Shown here: positions 21,195 through 29,270 of the stretch, in pieces | How positions within the stretch are numbered: the stretch's first letter is position 1 | Layout of the letters: every line of letters starts with the position of its first letter | Origin: JAAZPG01 sp012797375 | Lineage (GTDB): Bacteria > Acidobacteriota > Aminicenantia > Aminicenantales > UBA4085 | Assembly (NCBI GenBank): GCA_937868205.1 | Contig: CALMMC010000135.1 | Span: 1 to 35,816 of the forward strand | Direction: 5' to 3' | DNA length: 35,816 nt | Notes under the pieces: generated by a model | Seen by the model: the letters and a program-made list of their open reading frames with translations, nothing else | Database searches by the model: none | What the model was told of the DNA's origin: nothing | Made by a program: the position numbers and the translations under genes

Positions 21195-22469
21195 ATGAAA
21201 GCCTTGGTGGTCGGGTCGGGCGGCCGGGAACACGCGCTGGCTTGGAAAATCGCCAAGAGCCCGAAGATCTCGAAAGTCTTCTGCGCTCCGGGCAACGGCG
21301 GAACCCGGCTGGTGGCCGAAAATGTTCCCATCTCGGAAACCGATATCCCGGCGCTGGCCGATTTCGCGGTCAAGGAGGAGATCGACCTGACGGTCGTCGG
21401 CCCGGAAATCCCCCTCTCGCTGGGGATCGTCGATGAATTCGAGAAGCGCGGCCTCCGCATTTTCGGCCCGTCCAAGAAGGCGGTCGAGCTGGAGGCCAGC
21501 AAGGTCTTCGCCAAGCAGTTCATGGACCGGCACCGCATCCCGACGGGGAAGTTCCGGATCGCCGATTCCCCGGAGTCGGCCCGGGCCGTGCTGGCCGGGG
21601 GGGAATTCGGCTTTCCGGTCGTTCTCAAAGCCGACGGCCTGGCCGCCGGCAAGGGTGTCCTGGTCTGCCGCAATGAGGAAGAAGCCGAGGCCGGGGTGAA
21701 GGAGATCATGGTCGAGAAGCGGTTCGGCGGCGCCGGAGGGCGGATCCTGATCGAGGAGTTTCTCCGGGGCCGCGAGGTTTCTTTCATCGTGATCGCCGAC
21801 GGGGCCAAAGCTATTCCCCTGGTGACGACGATGGACCACAAAACCGTCTTTGACGGCGGAAAGGGGCCGAACACGGGAGGGATGGGGTCGATTTCCCCCT
21901 CGCCCTTCTTGGACCGCAAGATGTACGCCCGAATCATGTCGACGATCATCCTCCCGACGGTCACCCGGATGCTCGAGGAAGGGCGGAAATACAAGGGCGC
22001 TCTCTACGCCGGCCTGATGCTGACGGCCGACGGACCCAAGGTCTTGGAATACAATTGCCGGTTCGGCGACCCGGAAACGCAGCCCCAGATGCTCCGTCTC
22101 GAAAGCGATTTCGTCGATCTCCTTATGGCTTCCATCGCCGAGGATATCCTGGCCGACGAAGTGACCTGGAACCGCCGGGCCGCGGGCTGCGTCGTCCTGG
22201 CTTCGGGAGGGTATCCCGGATCCTATGAGAAAGGCAAGACCATCCAGGGGCTGGAGGACGCCGATCGCCTGGGAGCGGTCGTTTTCCATGCCGGCACGAA
22301 GTTCGAAAAAGGCCGGTATCGGACCGAAGGCGGCCGGGTGCTGGGCGTCTGCGCCGCCGAACCGCGTCTGTCGGAAACGATGAACCGGATTTACCGGGCC
22401 GTCGAAAAGATTTCGTTCGAGGGGATGCACTACCGGCGCGACATCGGGGCGTTCGAATCCGCCCCGTAA
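21195..22469 (+). CDS. purD: Phosphoribosylamine-glycine ligase
   Basis: A 424-residue ATP-grasp enzyme that makes GAR from phosphoribosylamine and glycine, the second step of purine synthesis. N-terminal VVGSGGREHALAWKIAKS, ATP loop LKADGLAAGKGVLV, NTGGMGSISP and the metal/ATP segment EYNCRFGDPETQ are all canonical. An SD (GAAGGAGCGG) lies just before the ATG. It is preceded by the glyA-like gene at 27 bases and followed by purE. Confidence 0.97.
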   Translation: MKALVVGSGGREHALAWKIAKSPKISKVFCAPGNGGTRLVAENVPISETDIPALADFAVKEEIDLTVVGPEIPLSLGIVDEFEKRGLRIFGPSKKAVELEASKVFAKQFMDRHRIPTGKFRIADSPESARAVLAGGEFGFPVVLKADGLAAGKGVLVCRNEEEAEAGVKEIMVEKRFGGAGGRILIEEFLRGREVSFIVIADGAKAIPLVTTMDHKTVFDGGKGPNTGGMGSISPSPFLDRKMYARIMSTIILPTVTRMLEEGRKYKGALYAGLMLTADGPKVLEYNCRFGDPETQPQMLRLESDFVDLLMASIAEDILADEVTWNRRAAGCVVLASGGYPGSYEKGKTIQGLEDADRLGAVVFHAGTKFEKGRYRTEGGRVLGVCAAEPRLSETMNRIYRAVEKISFEGMHYRRDIGAFESAP

Positions 22470-22498
22470 TCCGGCCGGGGCTTGAGAGGAGGAGAATC

Positions 22499-22990
22499 AT
22501 GGATGTCGTGATCTTGATCGGCTCCGCGTCGGACCTGGACGTCGCCGGGGAAGCGCTCGAGATCCTGAAGCAATTCGGCGTGACGCATGTTCTGGAGGTC
22601 ACGTCCGCCCACCGTTCGCCGGAGAGGACGATCGAGCTCATCCGCCGCTTCGAGGACGGCGGGGCCGAGGTTTTTATCGCCGTCGCCGGAAAGGCCGCCC
22701 ACTTGGCCGGGATCGTCGCCGCCCATACGATCCGTCCGGTCATCGGCGTTCCGGTCGAAAGCGGGGGGCTTGGCGGGCTCGACGCGCTTCTCTCCACGGT
22801 CCAAATGCCCAAGGGCATTCCCGTGGCGACGATGGGAACGGGAAAATCGGGCGCGGCCAACGCGGCCCTGCTGGCCGTCCAGATTCTCGCCCTGAAGAGC
22901 CCGGACCTCCGAACCCGGCTCGCCGCCCACAAAGCCGGAATGGCCGCCCAGGTCGAAGCCGATTCGAAAAAAGCCCGCCAGAGTCTATGA
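22499..22990 (+). CDS. purE: N5-carboxyaminoimidazole ribonucleotide mutase PurE
   Basis: A 163-residue PurE. IGSASDLDVAG at the N-terminus, TSAHRSPER, and the block VAGKAAHLAGIVAAHT followed by PVIGVPVESGGLGGLDALLS and VQMPKGIPVATM are typical. The AAHL segment is as in class I (N5-CAIR mutase) rather than the class II AIR carboxylase form. No purK is seen in the window. SD GAGGAGGAG lies just before the ATG, and the end overlaps mtaB by ATGA. Confidence 0.95.
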   Translation: MDVVILIGSASDLDVAGEALEILKQFGVTHVLEVTSAHRSPERTIELIRRFEDGGAEVFIAVAGKAAHLAGIVAAHTIRPVIGVPVESGGLGGLDALLSTVQMPKGIPVATMGTGKSGAANAALLAVQILALKSPDLRTRLAAHKAGMAAQVEADSKKARQSL

Positions 22991-24258
22991 CCTCGTTTTT
23001 CATCCATCCGTTCGGCTGCCGCGTCAATCAGGCCGAGGCGTTCGACTGGGCGGCGGCGCTCCAGAAGAAAGGCTGGCGGCTGGCCGAAGAGGATTCGCAG
23101 GGCGAGATCGTTATCATCAACACCTGCACCCTGACCGCCCGGGCCGACCGGGACGGGCGCCGGTACATCCGCAAAATCGCTCAGGAGAATCCCCGGGCGC
23201 GTCTCGTCGTCACCGGCTGCCTGGCCGAGCGCGATCCGGAGGGCGTGAAAGCTCTGCCCGGCGTTTGGCGAGTCGTCGCCAACGCGGACAAGGATGCGCT
23301 TGCCGGACAGTGCGCCGCCGGGGAGTCGCCGGAGACGGCGGTCCGGGCCGAAGAGCCGGTTTCTTATCGCGTCCGGGCGCTGGTCAAAGCCCAGGACGGC
23401 TGCGATATGGCTTGCGCGTTCTGCGTCATTCCCTCCGTGCGGGGGCGGAGCCGCAGCGTCCCGGTCCTGGACCTTTGGACGCGCGTCGAGGAGTTTGTCT
23501 CCGCCGGGTATGCGGAAATCGTCCTGGCCGGAATTCACCTTTGTTCTTATGGGCGGGACCTCCGGCCGCCGTCCTCTCTCCTTGAGCTTCTTTCCGGAAT
23601 CGAGGAGCTTCCGGGGGATTTCCGCCTTCGCCTGAGCTCGCTTGATCCCCGGCTCCTTTCCCGCCCCCTCCTGGATTTCCTGACCGGATCGCGGCGGATC
23701 GCGCCGCACTTCCACCTGTCCCTCCAGCACGGGGCGGACCGGATTCTGCGGTTGATGGGACGCGAGAGCACGAACGCGTCCTATCGCGAACTTTGCGCCG
23801 AGCTCGAGCGGCGATCCCCGGAAGCGAACCTCGGGGCGGATATCATCGTCGGTTTTCCGGGCGAGACCGAACGCGACTACGAGGAGACGGTCCGGCTGCT
23901 CGAGGAATCCCCTTTGGCTTATGCCCACGTTTTCTCCTATTCCGCCCGCCCCGGGACCAAAGCCGCGGAACGGCCGGCCGTGGATCGGGCGACGGTCAAA
24001 TCCCGGGCCGACCGGCTGCGCCGCCTGTCCGGAAGAAAAAACCTCGCCTATCGGCGCCGGCTGATCGGACGGACGCTTCCCGGCGTCGTCATCCAGTCGA
24101 AACCGGGCGGATTGGAGGTCCTGACGTCCAACTACGTGGACGTGCTTGTCTCCGGGGCGGCCGCGCCCTTGGGATCGCCGGTCCACGTCCGCATCGCCGC
24201 CGCCGGCGAGCGGGACACGACCGGAGAACTCCGAGGCCGGGACGGCTTCCGCTCATGA
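22987..24258 (+). CDS. mtaB: tRNA (t6A37) methylthiotransferase, MtaB-type
   Basis: A 423-residue methylthiotransferase of the MiaB/MtaB/RimO group, which inserts a methylthio group at adenosine 37 of tRNAs. The N-terminal UPF0004 domain has Cys11 (PFGCRVNQAEA), Cys47 (NTCTLTARAD) and Cys78 (TGCLAE). The radical SAM cluster is C139-x3-C143-x2-C146 (DGCDMACAFCVIP). The radical SAM barrel and a C-terminal TRAM-like domain follow. GCRVNQ at the first cysteine and the AQDGC stretch favour MtaB over MiaB. It overlaps purE and mutL by ATGA at both ends. Confidence 0.9.
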   Translation: MTSFFIHPFGCRVNQAEAFDWAAALQKKGWRLAEEDSQGEIVIINTCTLTARADRDGRRYIRKIAQENPRARLVVTGCLAERDPEGVKALPGVWRVVANADKDALAGQCAAGESPETAVRAEEPVSYRVRALVKAQDGCDMACAFCVIPSVRGRSRSVPVLDLWTRVEEFVSAGYAEIVLAGIHLCSYGRDLRPPSSLLELLSGIEELPGDFRLRLSSLDPRLLSRPLLDFLTGSRRIAPHFHLSLQHGADRILRLMGRESTNASYRELCAELERRSPEANLGADIIVGFPGETERDYEETVRLLEESPLAYAHVFSYSARPGTKAAERPAVDRATVKSRADRLRRLSGRKNLAYRRRLIGRTLPGVVIQSKPGGLEVLTSNYVDVLVSGAAAPLGSPVHVRIAAAGERDTTGELRGRDGFRS

Positions 24259-26036
24259 CCCGCATCGCCGTCCTGCCGGATGCCCTCGCCCGGAAAATCG
24301 CCGCCGGCGAGGTGATCGAACGGCCGGTGTCCGTGGTCAAGGAGCTTGTCGAAAACGCCCTGGACGCGGGGGCTTCGGCCGTGGCCGTCGACCTCGCGGC
24401 CGGGGGGAAATCGCTTCTCCGCGTCCGAGACGACGGCTGCGGGATGAGCCGGGAGGACGCGGCCTTGGCTCTCGTCCGCCACGCCACGAGCAAGATTTCC
24501 AAGGAAGACGATCTGTTCGCCATCGCTACCCTCGGGTTCCGGGGAGAAGCTCTGGCTTCCATCGCCGCCGTCTCCCGGCTGACTCTCCGCACCTCCGAGG
24601 GAGGCGACGAGCCCGGCACCCTTGTCGAGAGCGAGCCCGGCGGCGCCTTCCAGGTCCGGGATTCGGCTTTCCCGCGGGGGACGGAAGTCGAGGTCAGGGA
24701 TCTCTTTGCCAACCTTCCCGCCCGGAAAAAATTCCTGAGGAGCGATTCCTCCGAGCTTGGGTTGATCGTCAAGATGCTTACGAACATCGCTTTGGCCCGT
24801 CCGGGGCTGCGCCTGATTGTCCGTCATGGCGCCCGGACCGTCCTGGATTGCCCGCCGGCGGCCGGCCTCCGGGAGCGGCTTTTTCAGCTCTTCGGCAAGG
24901 ACGCTCTCGATAAGATGATGGAGGCGGACCTGGCCGACGGTCCGGTTCGAGTTTCAGGTTACGTCTCTCGTCCGCCGTACGGACGCCCGAACCGCGGCCG
25001 CCAGGCTTTTTTCGTCAACCGCCGGCCGGTGCGGGATAAGATCCTTTCGGCCGCTCTCCAACAGGCCTTCTCCGGACTTCTGGAAAAAGGGCTATTCCCG
25101 GAGGCGTTTCTCTTCGTCGACATTCCTCCGGGCGAAGTCGACGTCAATGTCCATCCGGCCAAAACCGAGGTCCGGTTCAGGGACGCCCAGCTCTTTTTCC
25201 CCCTGCTTCGGAGGGTGGTCGAGAGGGCCCGGACCCGGGTTCTGGGGGTGAGGGATCTTTCCGAGATCCTGGCGGACGGGGCCGGAGTCCCGCCGGGCGG
25301 AAGGCCGGCCCCCGCCGGAACGGAGAATGGAGAGGGCGCCGGGCCGGAAAGGGAGGAGCCCGAATGTTCCGGCGTCGGCGAGGGGGGCCGGACATACATC
25401 CGGGGAACGGATTTCGCGGATTTTCCCGCCGCCGGAGTCCTTCCGCGGGCGGCGGAATCCCCCCAAGTCCTGGGACAGCTTGGATCGGCCTACATTTTGG
25501 CCGAGGAGGCCGGCGATCTTCTCATCATCGACCAGCACAACGCCCACGAAAGGGTGATCTATGACCGTTACGTTGAAATCGACCGGGAAAGGAAATGGCC
25601 GGTTAAAATGAGCCTCCTTCCCCTCGTTTTCGAGCTTTCCCCGGTTCAGGAAATCGGCCTGGAGGAAGCCGGGCCGATGCTTCGCTCCTCGGGCTTCCGG
25701 GTCGAACCGATGGGCGGGCGGAGCTACGCCCTCCGCGAGTATCCCGATGTTTTCCGGCCGGAGGAAGCCTTGTCCGTTGTGCTGGCCGCCGCCGACGAAT
25801 CCAAGAAAGGGGCGCCCGCGCCGGCCAAGGACCGGCTCCTGGCGGCGATGGCCTGCAAGTCGGCGGTCAAAGCGGGGGAATACCTGCCGCGCGAAAAAAT
25901 GGAATTCCTCGTTCGAGAGCTTTTCCGGTCGGCCAATCCCGGCGTCTGTCCCCACGGCCGACCCATCGTCGTCCGCATCCCCCGCTCCCAGATCGAGCGC
26001 GGCCTTCGACGGCCGGTCTCGGATCCCGCCTCCTAA
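24255..26036 (+). CDS. mutL: DNA mismatch repair protein MutL
   Basis: A 593-residue MutL. The N-terminal GHKL ATPase has KIAAGEVIERPVSVVKELVENALDAGA (Glu30 as general base, Asn34 for Mg), DDGCGM, and TLGFRGEALASI. The C-terminal dimerisation domain carries DQHNAHERVIYD (residues 426-437), ACKSAVKAGEYL and CPHGRPIVVRI, which correspond to the three metal/endonuclease motifs of latent-endonuclease MutLs. The first is DQHN rather than DQHA, and the final Glu is Asp. So it may be an endonuclease-type MutL, as expected where MutH is lacking, with altered residues. The start is the ATG overlapping the mtaB stop. The longer upstream frame is shadow. No mutS lies in the window. Confidence 0.95.
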   Translation: MTRIAVLPDALARKIAAGEVIERPVSVVKELVENALDAGASAVAVDLAAGGKSLLRVRDDGCGMSREDAALALVRHATSKISKEDDLFAIATLGFRGEALASIAAVSRLTLRTSEGGDEPGTLVESEPGGAFQVRDSAFPRGTEVEVRDLFANLPARKKFLRSDSSELGLIVKMLTNIALARPGLRLIVRHGARTVLDCPPAAGLRERLFQLFGKDALDKMMEADLADGPVRVSGYVSRPPYGRPNRGRQAFFVNRRPVRDKILSAALQQAFSGLLEKGLFPEAFLFVDIPPGEVDVNVHPAKTEVRFRDAQLFFPLLRRVVERARTRVLGVRDLSEILADGAGVPPGGRPAPAGTENGEGAGPEREEPECSGVGEGGRTYIRGTDFADFPAAGVLPRAAESPQVLGQLGSAYILAEEAGDLLIIDQHNAHERVIYDRYVEIDRERKWPVKMSLLPLVFELSPVQEIGLEEAGPMLRSSGFRVEPMGGRSYALREYPDVFRPEEALSVVLAAADESKKGAPAPAKDRLLAAMACKSAVKAGEYLPREKMEFLVRELFRSANPGVCPHGRPIVVRIPRSQIERGLRRPVSDPAS

Positions 26037-26277
26037 CCCGCACGATTTATAAATCTTTTAAGATTCTTCTTTCTCGCTTTTATTTTATTAAAAGGAAAAT
26101 AGGATGATTTACCTTTCGGGCAAGCCGATGGAACCGCCTCTGCTTCGTTGCGAAGGGCTTGAGGGGGACGCAGGCATCCCGGCTTGTGAAGAAAGCAGGC
26201 GAAACGCCGGGCGGAGACTCCCGATCCGAACCCGTTTTCTTTCCCCGGAAGCGCGTCTTTTCATCAAGGGCCCCGGT
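26037..26277. other. Gene-free spacer with AT-rich start
   Basis: Follows the end of mutL. The first 65 bases are AT-rich, with a small hairpin AATCTT/AAGATT. A later hairpin pairs CCCGGC with GCCGGG around 26179-26212. An ATG at 26104 opens a frame of 128 codons, but it runs through the tRNA-Pro gene and has no recognisable protein features, so I do not call a gene. I do not recognise an RNA family here. Confidence 0.5.
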
Positions 26278-26306
26278 TTGACGATGCCCGGGCTATCTGC
26301 TATAAA
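26278..26306 (+). promoter_or_regulatory. Putative sigma70 promoter of the tRNA pair
   Basis: TTGACG (26278-26283), a 17-base spacer and TATAAA (26301-26306) lie 51 bases before the tRNA-Pro gene. Confidence 0.65.
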
Positions 26307-26357
26307 AATCGGGGACACGCGCCCCGTCCCGGAAAAAGGGCCGCGTCTTCCTTCGCG

Positions 26358-26432
26358 CGGGGAGTGGCGCAGCCTGGTTAGCGCGCTTGCCTTGGGAGCA
26401 AGAGGTCGACGGTTCGAATCCGTCCTCCCCGA
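26358..26432 (+). tRNA. tRNA-Pro (anticodon UGG)
   Basis: A 75-base cloverleaf. The acceptor stem CGGGGAG (26358-26364) pairs with CTCCCCG (26425-26431), with discriminator A at 26432. The anticodon stem CTTGC/GCAAG encloses loop CTTGGGA, anticodon TGG at 26393-26395. The T arm carries TTCGAAT. The CCA end is not encoded. It is the first gene after the promoter at 26278 and is probably co-transcribed with tRNA-Arg. Confidence 0.95.
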
Positions 26433-26467
26433 TTATTTTTCGGAATGGCCTCAAGCGCCGGTCCGGC

Positions 26468-26541
26468 GCGCCTGTAGCTCAGGTGGATAGAGCAGCTGCC
26501 TTCTAAGCAGCGGGTCGGGAGTTCGAGTCTCTCCAGGCGCG
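26468..26541 (+). tRNA. tRNA-Arg (anticodon UCU)
   Basis: A 74-base cloverleaf. The acceptor stem GCGCCTG (26468-26474) pairs with CAGGCGC (26534-26540). The anticodon stem GCTGC/GCAGC encloses loop CTTCTAA, anticodon TCT at 26502-26504, reading AGA/AGG. The T arm carries TTCGAGT. No CCA is encoded. The stem can be extended by two pairs (26466-26467 with 26541-26542) and is followed by CTTTTTATT, which could serve as the terminator of the tRNA pair. Confidence 0.95.
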
Positions 26542-26736
26542 CTTTTTATTCCGCGGAAATTCCGCCGGTTTTTTGGATTCGCGGAGCGCCGCAACGGCCG
26601 CGATAAGAGGCCGTTTCGCGCCCGCTCCGCGCCAAGGATCGATCGAGTAGGCCTCCCGTTTCGACGTCCCGCGCCGCGGACCGGCGTTAAAACTCTCTGA
26701 GGCACGGACGCCGGACGAACCTTTGTTACGGTGGAT

Positions 26737-27951
26737 TCAGAACCCCGGGAATTCCCCCGTCTCGGGCGGCCCGGCCGGGAAAGGTCGGGGCGTTAAGGCG
26801 GAGAACAATCCTTCCTTTTCGAAGTAAGCGGCCATTTCCTCGACGGCCTGCCGGAAGGTGCGTTTGGGACGATATCCAAGATCGCGTTCGGCGTTTTCAT
26901 GCGTGTAGAAAAGAGGCTGGGAGCCGGCCTTAACCATGGCCCGGCTGAGGAGGCAGGGCCTTCTCCGGACCGCGGCGACGAGCTCGGAAGCGCGGGCCGC
27001 CGCCCAGGCCGGCCCCGAGGGAACGATCATCGAGGGCCGCTTGATTTTTTTCTCGGGATACCGCCGGCCGAGAACCTCGGCGATGGTCCGGGCGACGTCC
27101 GTAAAATGGAGATCGTCCTTCCTCGGGCCGTTGATGATGTAAGCGCTGCCGGCGGCCGCCGAGACCAGGCACAGGAGATGGCCTTCGACGACATCCATCA
27201 CGTGAGTCGCGGAAAAGCCGCCCTTGAGGATCCCCGGCATGGCGCTGTGGTAGATCCGGAGGAGGTAAATCCCGTTGCCGCCGAGAACGTCGTAAGGGCC
27301 GAAGCACGTCCCCGGAAGAACCGAGACGACGTTGAGGCCGTGGTCACGGACGTAGCGGTTCACGAGCTCCTGGGCGGCCAGCTTGGAATCGAAGTAGCCG
27401 ATTCCGATCCTCTTTTCCCAAGGTGATGACCGGCGCTCGCGGACCATGTCGATAAACGACAGAGTCTCCTCCCGGGAACGAAAGGCGTGCAGCCGCGGCC
27501 GGTTGGTGTAGGGATCGGAATTCTCGAAGTTGCCGGCGGATCCGGCCGGGTTCGGAACGCCGAGGACGTTGACGGTGCTCGTAAAGGACGTTTTCTTGAT
27601 GGTCGGCGATCGCCGGACGGACTCCAAAAGGTTGCGTGTCCCCTCCACGTTGATCATCCATTGAAGCCTCTTGCTCCGCGGATCAAACGAGGTCGAGGCG
27701 GCCGCATGAAAGACATAATCGATCCCCGCGCAGGCCCGCTCGACGTCGTCCGGGTTGAGGATGTTCCCCGGCGCGTAATCCAAGCCGGGGATGTCGCGGA
27801 GCGACCGGGTGGTCGAACCTTGGAGATAGAATACGCGGATGGCGGCCGGGTCCATGGCCAGGTTTTGGACAAGGTGATGGATCAAGGCGCTTCCGAGATG
27901 ACCCGTCCCCCCCGTGACGAGAACGCGTTTTTTTTTGAAGAATGCCTTCAT
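26737..27951 (-). CDS. NAD-dependent epimerase/3-beta-HSD-like reductase (extended SDR)
   Basis: A 404-residue extended short-chain dehydrogenase. The Rossmann loop TGGTGHLG lies at residues 13-20, the NVEGTRNLLE helix at 101-110 and the catalytic pair Tyr186/Lys190 in GYFDSKLAAQ. The 3-beta-HSD/dihydroflavonol-reductase style domain is followed by a C-terminal Arg/Lys-rich substrate part ending NAERDLGYRPKRTFRQAVEEM. Substrate unknown: a sugar nucleotide, sterol-like or polyketide ketone are all possible. The start at 27951 places the Rossmann motif normally; the 83-residue longer frame is shadow. It starts 16 bases after the BACON-domain gene and belongs to the same operon. Confidence 0.85.
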   Translation of the reverse strand: MKAFFKKKRVLVTGGTGHLGSALIHHLVQNLAMDPAAIRVFYLQGSTTRSLRDIPGLDYAPGNILNPDDVERACAGIDYVFHAAASTSFDPRSKRLQWMINVEGTRNLLESVRRSPTIKKTSFTSTVNVLGVPNPAGSAGNFENSDPYTNRPRLHAFRSREETLSFIDMVRERRSSPWEKRIGIGYFDSKLAAQELVNRYVRDHGLNVVSVLPGTCFGPYDVLGGNGIYLLRIYHSAMPGILKGGFSATHVMDVVEGHLLCLVSAAAGSAYIINGPRKDDLHFTDVARTIAEVLGRRYPEKKIKRPSMIVPSGPAWAAARASELVAAVRRRPCLLSRAMVKAGSQPLFYTHENAERDLGYRPKRTFRQAVEEMAAYFEKEGLFSALTPRPFPAGPPETGEFPGF

Positions 27952-27967
27952 CGCGGAGCTTGCTTCG

Positions 27968-29119
27968 TCAGGGAAAGATGTCCTGGATCGTAAAATCAAC
28001 CCAAAAAAGACCGAAAGCGTTGGGCACGACCGCCCGGATGGCATCCCCGATGTTCCGGGGCGGGTCGGCCAGCAAGCTCCACCAAGGCTTATCGGCCTCG
28101 TATCCGAACTGGAATCCAACCGAGCTCGGCCAGAAATGCTCGCCCCAGGCCTTGAATTCACTCGCCATCTGGCCCAATGAGCCGAATTGCTGGCTGTCAT
28201 TGATGAACCAGAGCCCGAGCCGAAAGCGGGGCGGCATTTTGTCGATAAGCCAGTGCTTCAGGAAAAGGGTATAGGCCGGGTTATAGGATCGGACCCGGAG
28301 ACTCCAGAGCAAGGCGCTCAGGTCGTTCACGCGCCTGCCCTCGGGGTGGGCCGAATCCGTTTTGTACCATTCGACGTCCACGCCGACGCCCTTGACGCAG
28401 GGATGATGGCCGTAGCGGCGGAGAACGAGGTCGATGAGCTTCGGGACCGAGGCCCGGCCGGGTTCGACCTGGAGCCAAACCGAGAGATCCAGGGCATCAA
28501 AGAAGCTCAAGGCGGCTTCGTTCTGGTCTTCGTCGAGGAAATGAATAGAGGGATAATCGCCGCCCGGAGAAGGAAAGTTCAAACCGCAATCGCCGTTGTC
28601 GAGGAAGACGCCGACGATCCAGACGCATCCCATGCCGGCGCCGGGAAAGCGGGAAGCCATTCCCGCGCCGACGGACGCCCAATACGCGGGGTCCGGGAAG
28701 GGATCGACCCCGTAGCGCGAGGCCCGGAATCCGGCCAGGAGACGGTCGGTCGCGACGTCGAGGATCACTTTGATCTTCAGAGGCGAGTTGACCGCGAACT
28801 TGGCCTTGATCATGAACGAGCTTTCGTATCTCCCCGGCTCAAGGCCGGCGGGATCGACGGTGACGGTCACGGTGCCGTCATTCACGCCTGAAAGGGGACT
28901 GATCTTGAGCCAGGGCGCGCCGCCGGAGATCCGCCAGCTCAGCGTCGCGCCGCCGTTGTTGAAGATGCGGATAATCGTGGCCTGGGGCCCGGCCGAGGGA
29001 TTCGTGTGGCAATGAATCGAGCTCGCATCGCATCCGATCTTCGGACGAAGATAAGCGCCGGCGGCCGCCGCCAACAGCAACACACCGGCGATCACACGCC
29101 CGAAAGCCCCGATGTTCAT
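27968..29119 (-). CDS. Exported BACON-domain protein with glycoside-hydrolase-like C-terminal region
   Basis: A 383-residue secreted or anchored protein. Residues 8-22 form the signal peptide/TM. Residues about 40-125 read as a BACON-type immunoglobulin-like domain (ATLSWRISGGAPWLKISPLS, VTVDPAGLEPGRYESSFMI), usual in glycan-binding surface proteins. The remainder, with VKGVGVDVEWYKTDS, LGLWFINDS and VGFQFGYEADKPWW, resembles a TIM-barrel glycoside-hydrolase-like domain with an acidic pair (Asp/Glu in DVEW) as possible catalytic residues. The exact family is not identified. It is followed by the epimerase, so a role in envelope or extracellular glycan is inferred. Confidence 0.7.
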   Translation of the reverse strand: MNIGAFGRVIAGVLLLAAAAGAYLRPKIGCDASSIHCHTNPSAGPQATIIRIFNNGGATLSWRISGGAPWLKISPLSGVNDGTVTVTVDPAGLEPGRYESSFMIKAKFAVNSPLKIKVILDVATDRLLAGFRASRYGVDPFPDPAYWASVGAGMASRFPGAGMGCVWIVGVFLDNGDCGLNFPSPGGDYPSIHFLDEDQNEAALSFFDALDLSVWLQVEPGRASVPKLIDLVLRRYGHHPCVKGVGVDVEWYKTDSAHPEGRRVNDLSALLWSLRVRSYNPAYTLFLKHWLIDKMPPRFRLGLWFINDSQQFGSLGQMASEFKAWGEHFWPSSVGFQFGYEADKPWWSLLADPPRNIGDAIRAVVPNAFGLFWVDFTIQDIFP

Positions 29120-29270
29120 GGTTCCCTTCTCCCGGAGGCGGTTTCATGATAGCCAATGTCGCGGGGGAGGTCAATCGAATGAGACGCCGTTCTGATCGGT
29201 TGCGCGGCAAGGCCGAAGCTCGGCGTCTCTCGCGAGAGAAAGGCCGCGGCCGGCCCGCCGGCCTGACGGA

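Noticed and set aside
26104..26490. 128-codon plus-strand frame after mutL
   Set aside because: It crosses the promoter and tRNA-Pro; its LALGARGRRFES stretch is a translated tRNA, and the first part has no recognisable features.
26451..26705. 84-codon minus-strand frame
   Set aside because: Its C-terminus, with GETRTPDPLLRRQLLYPPEL, is the well-known spurious translation of an antisense tRNA gene.
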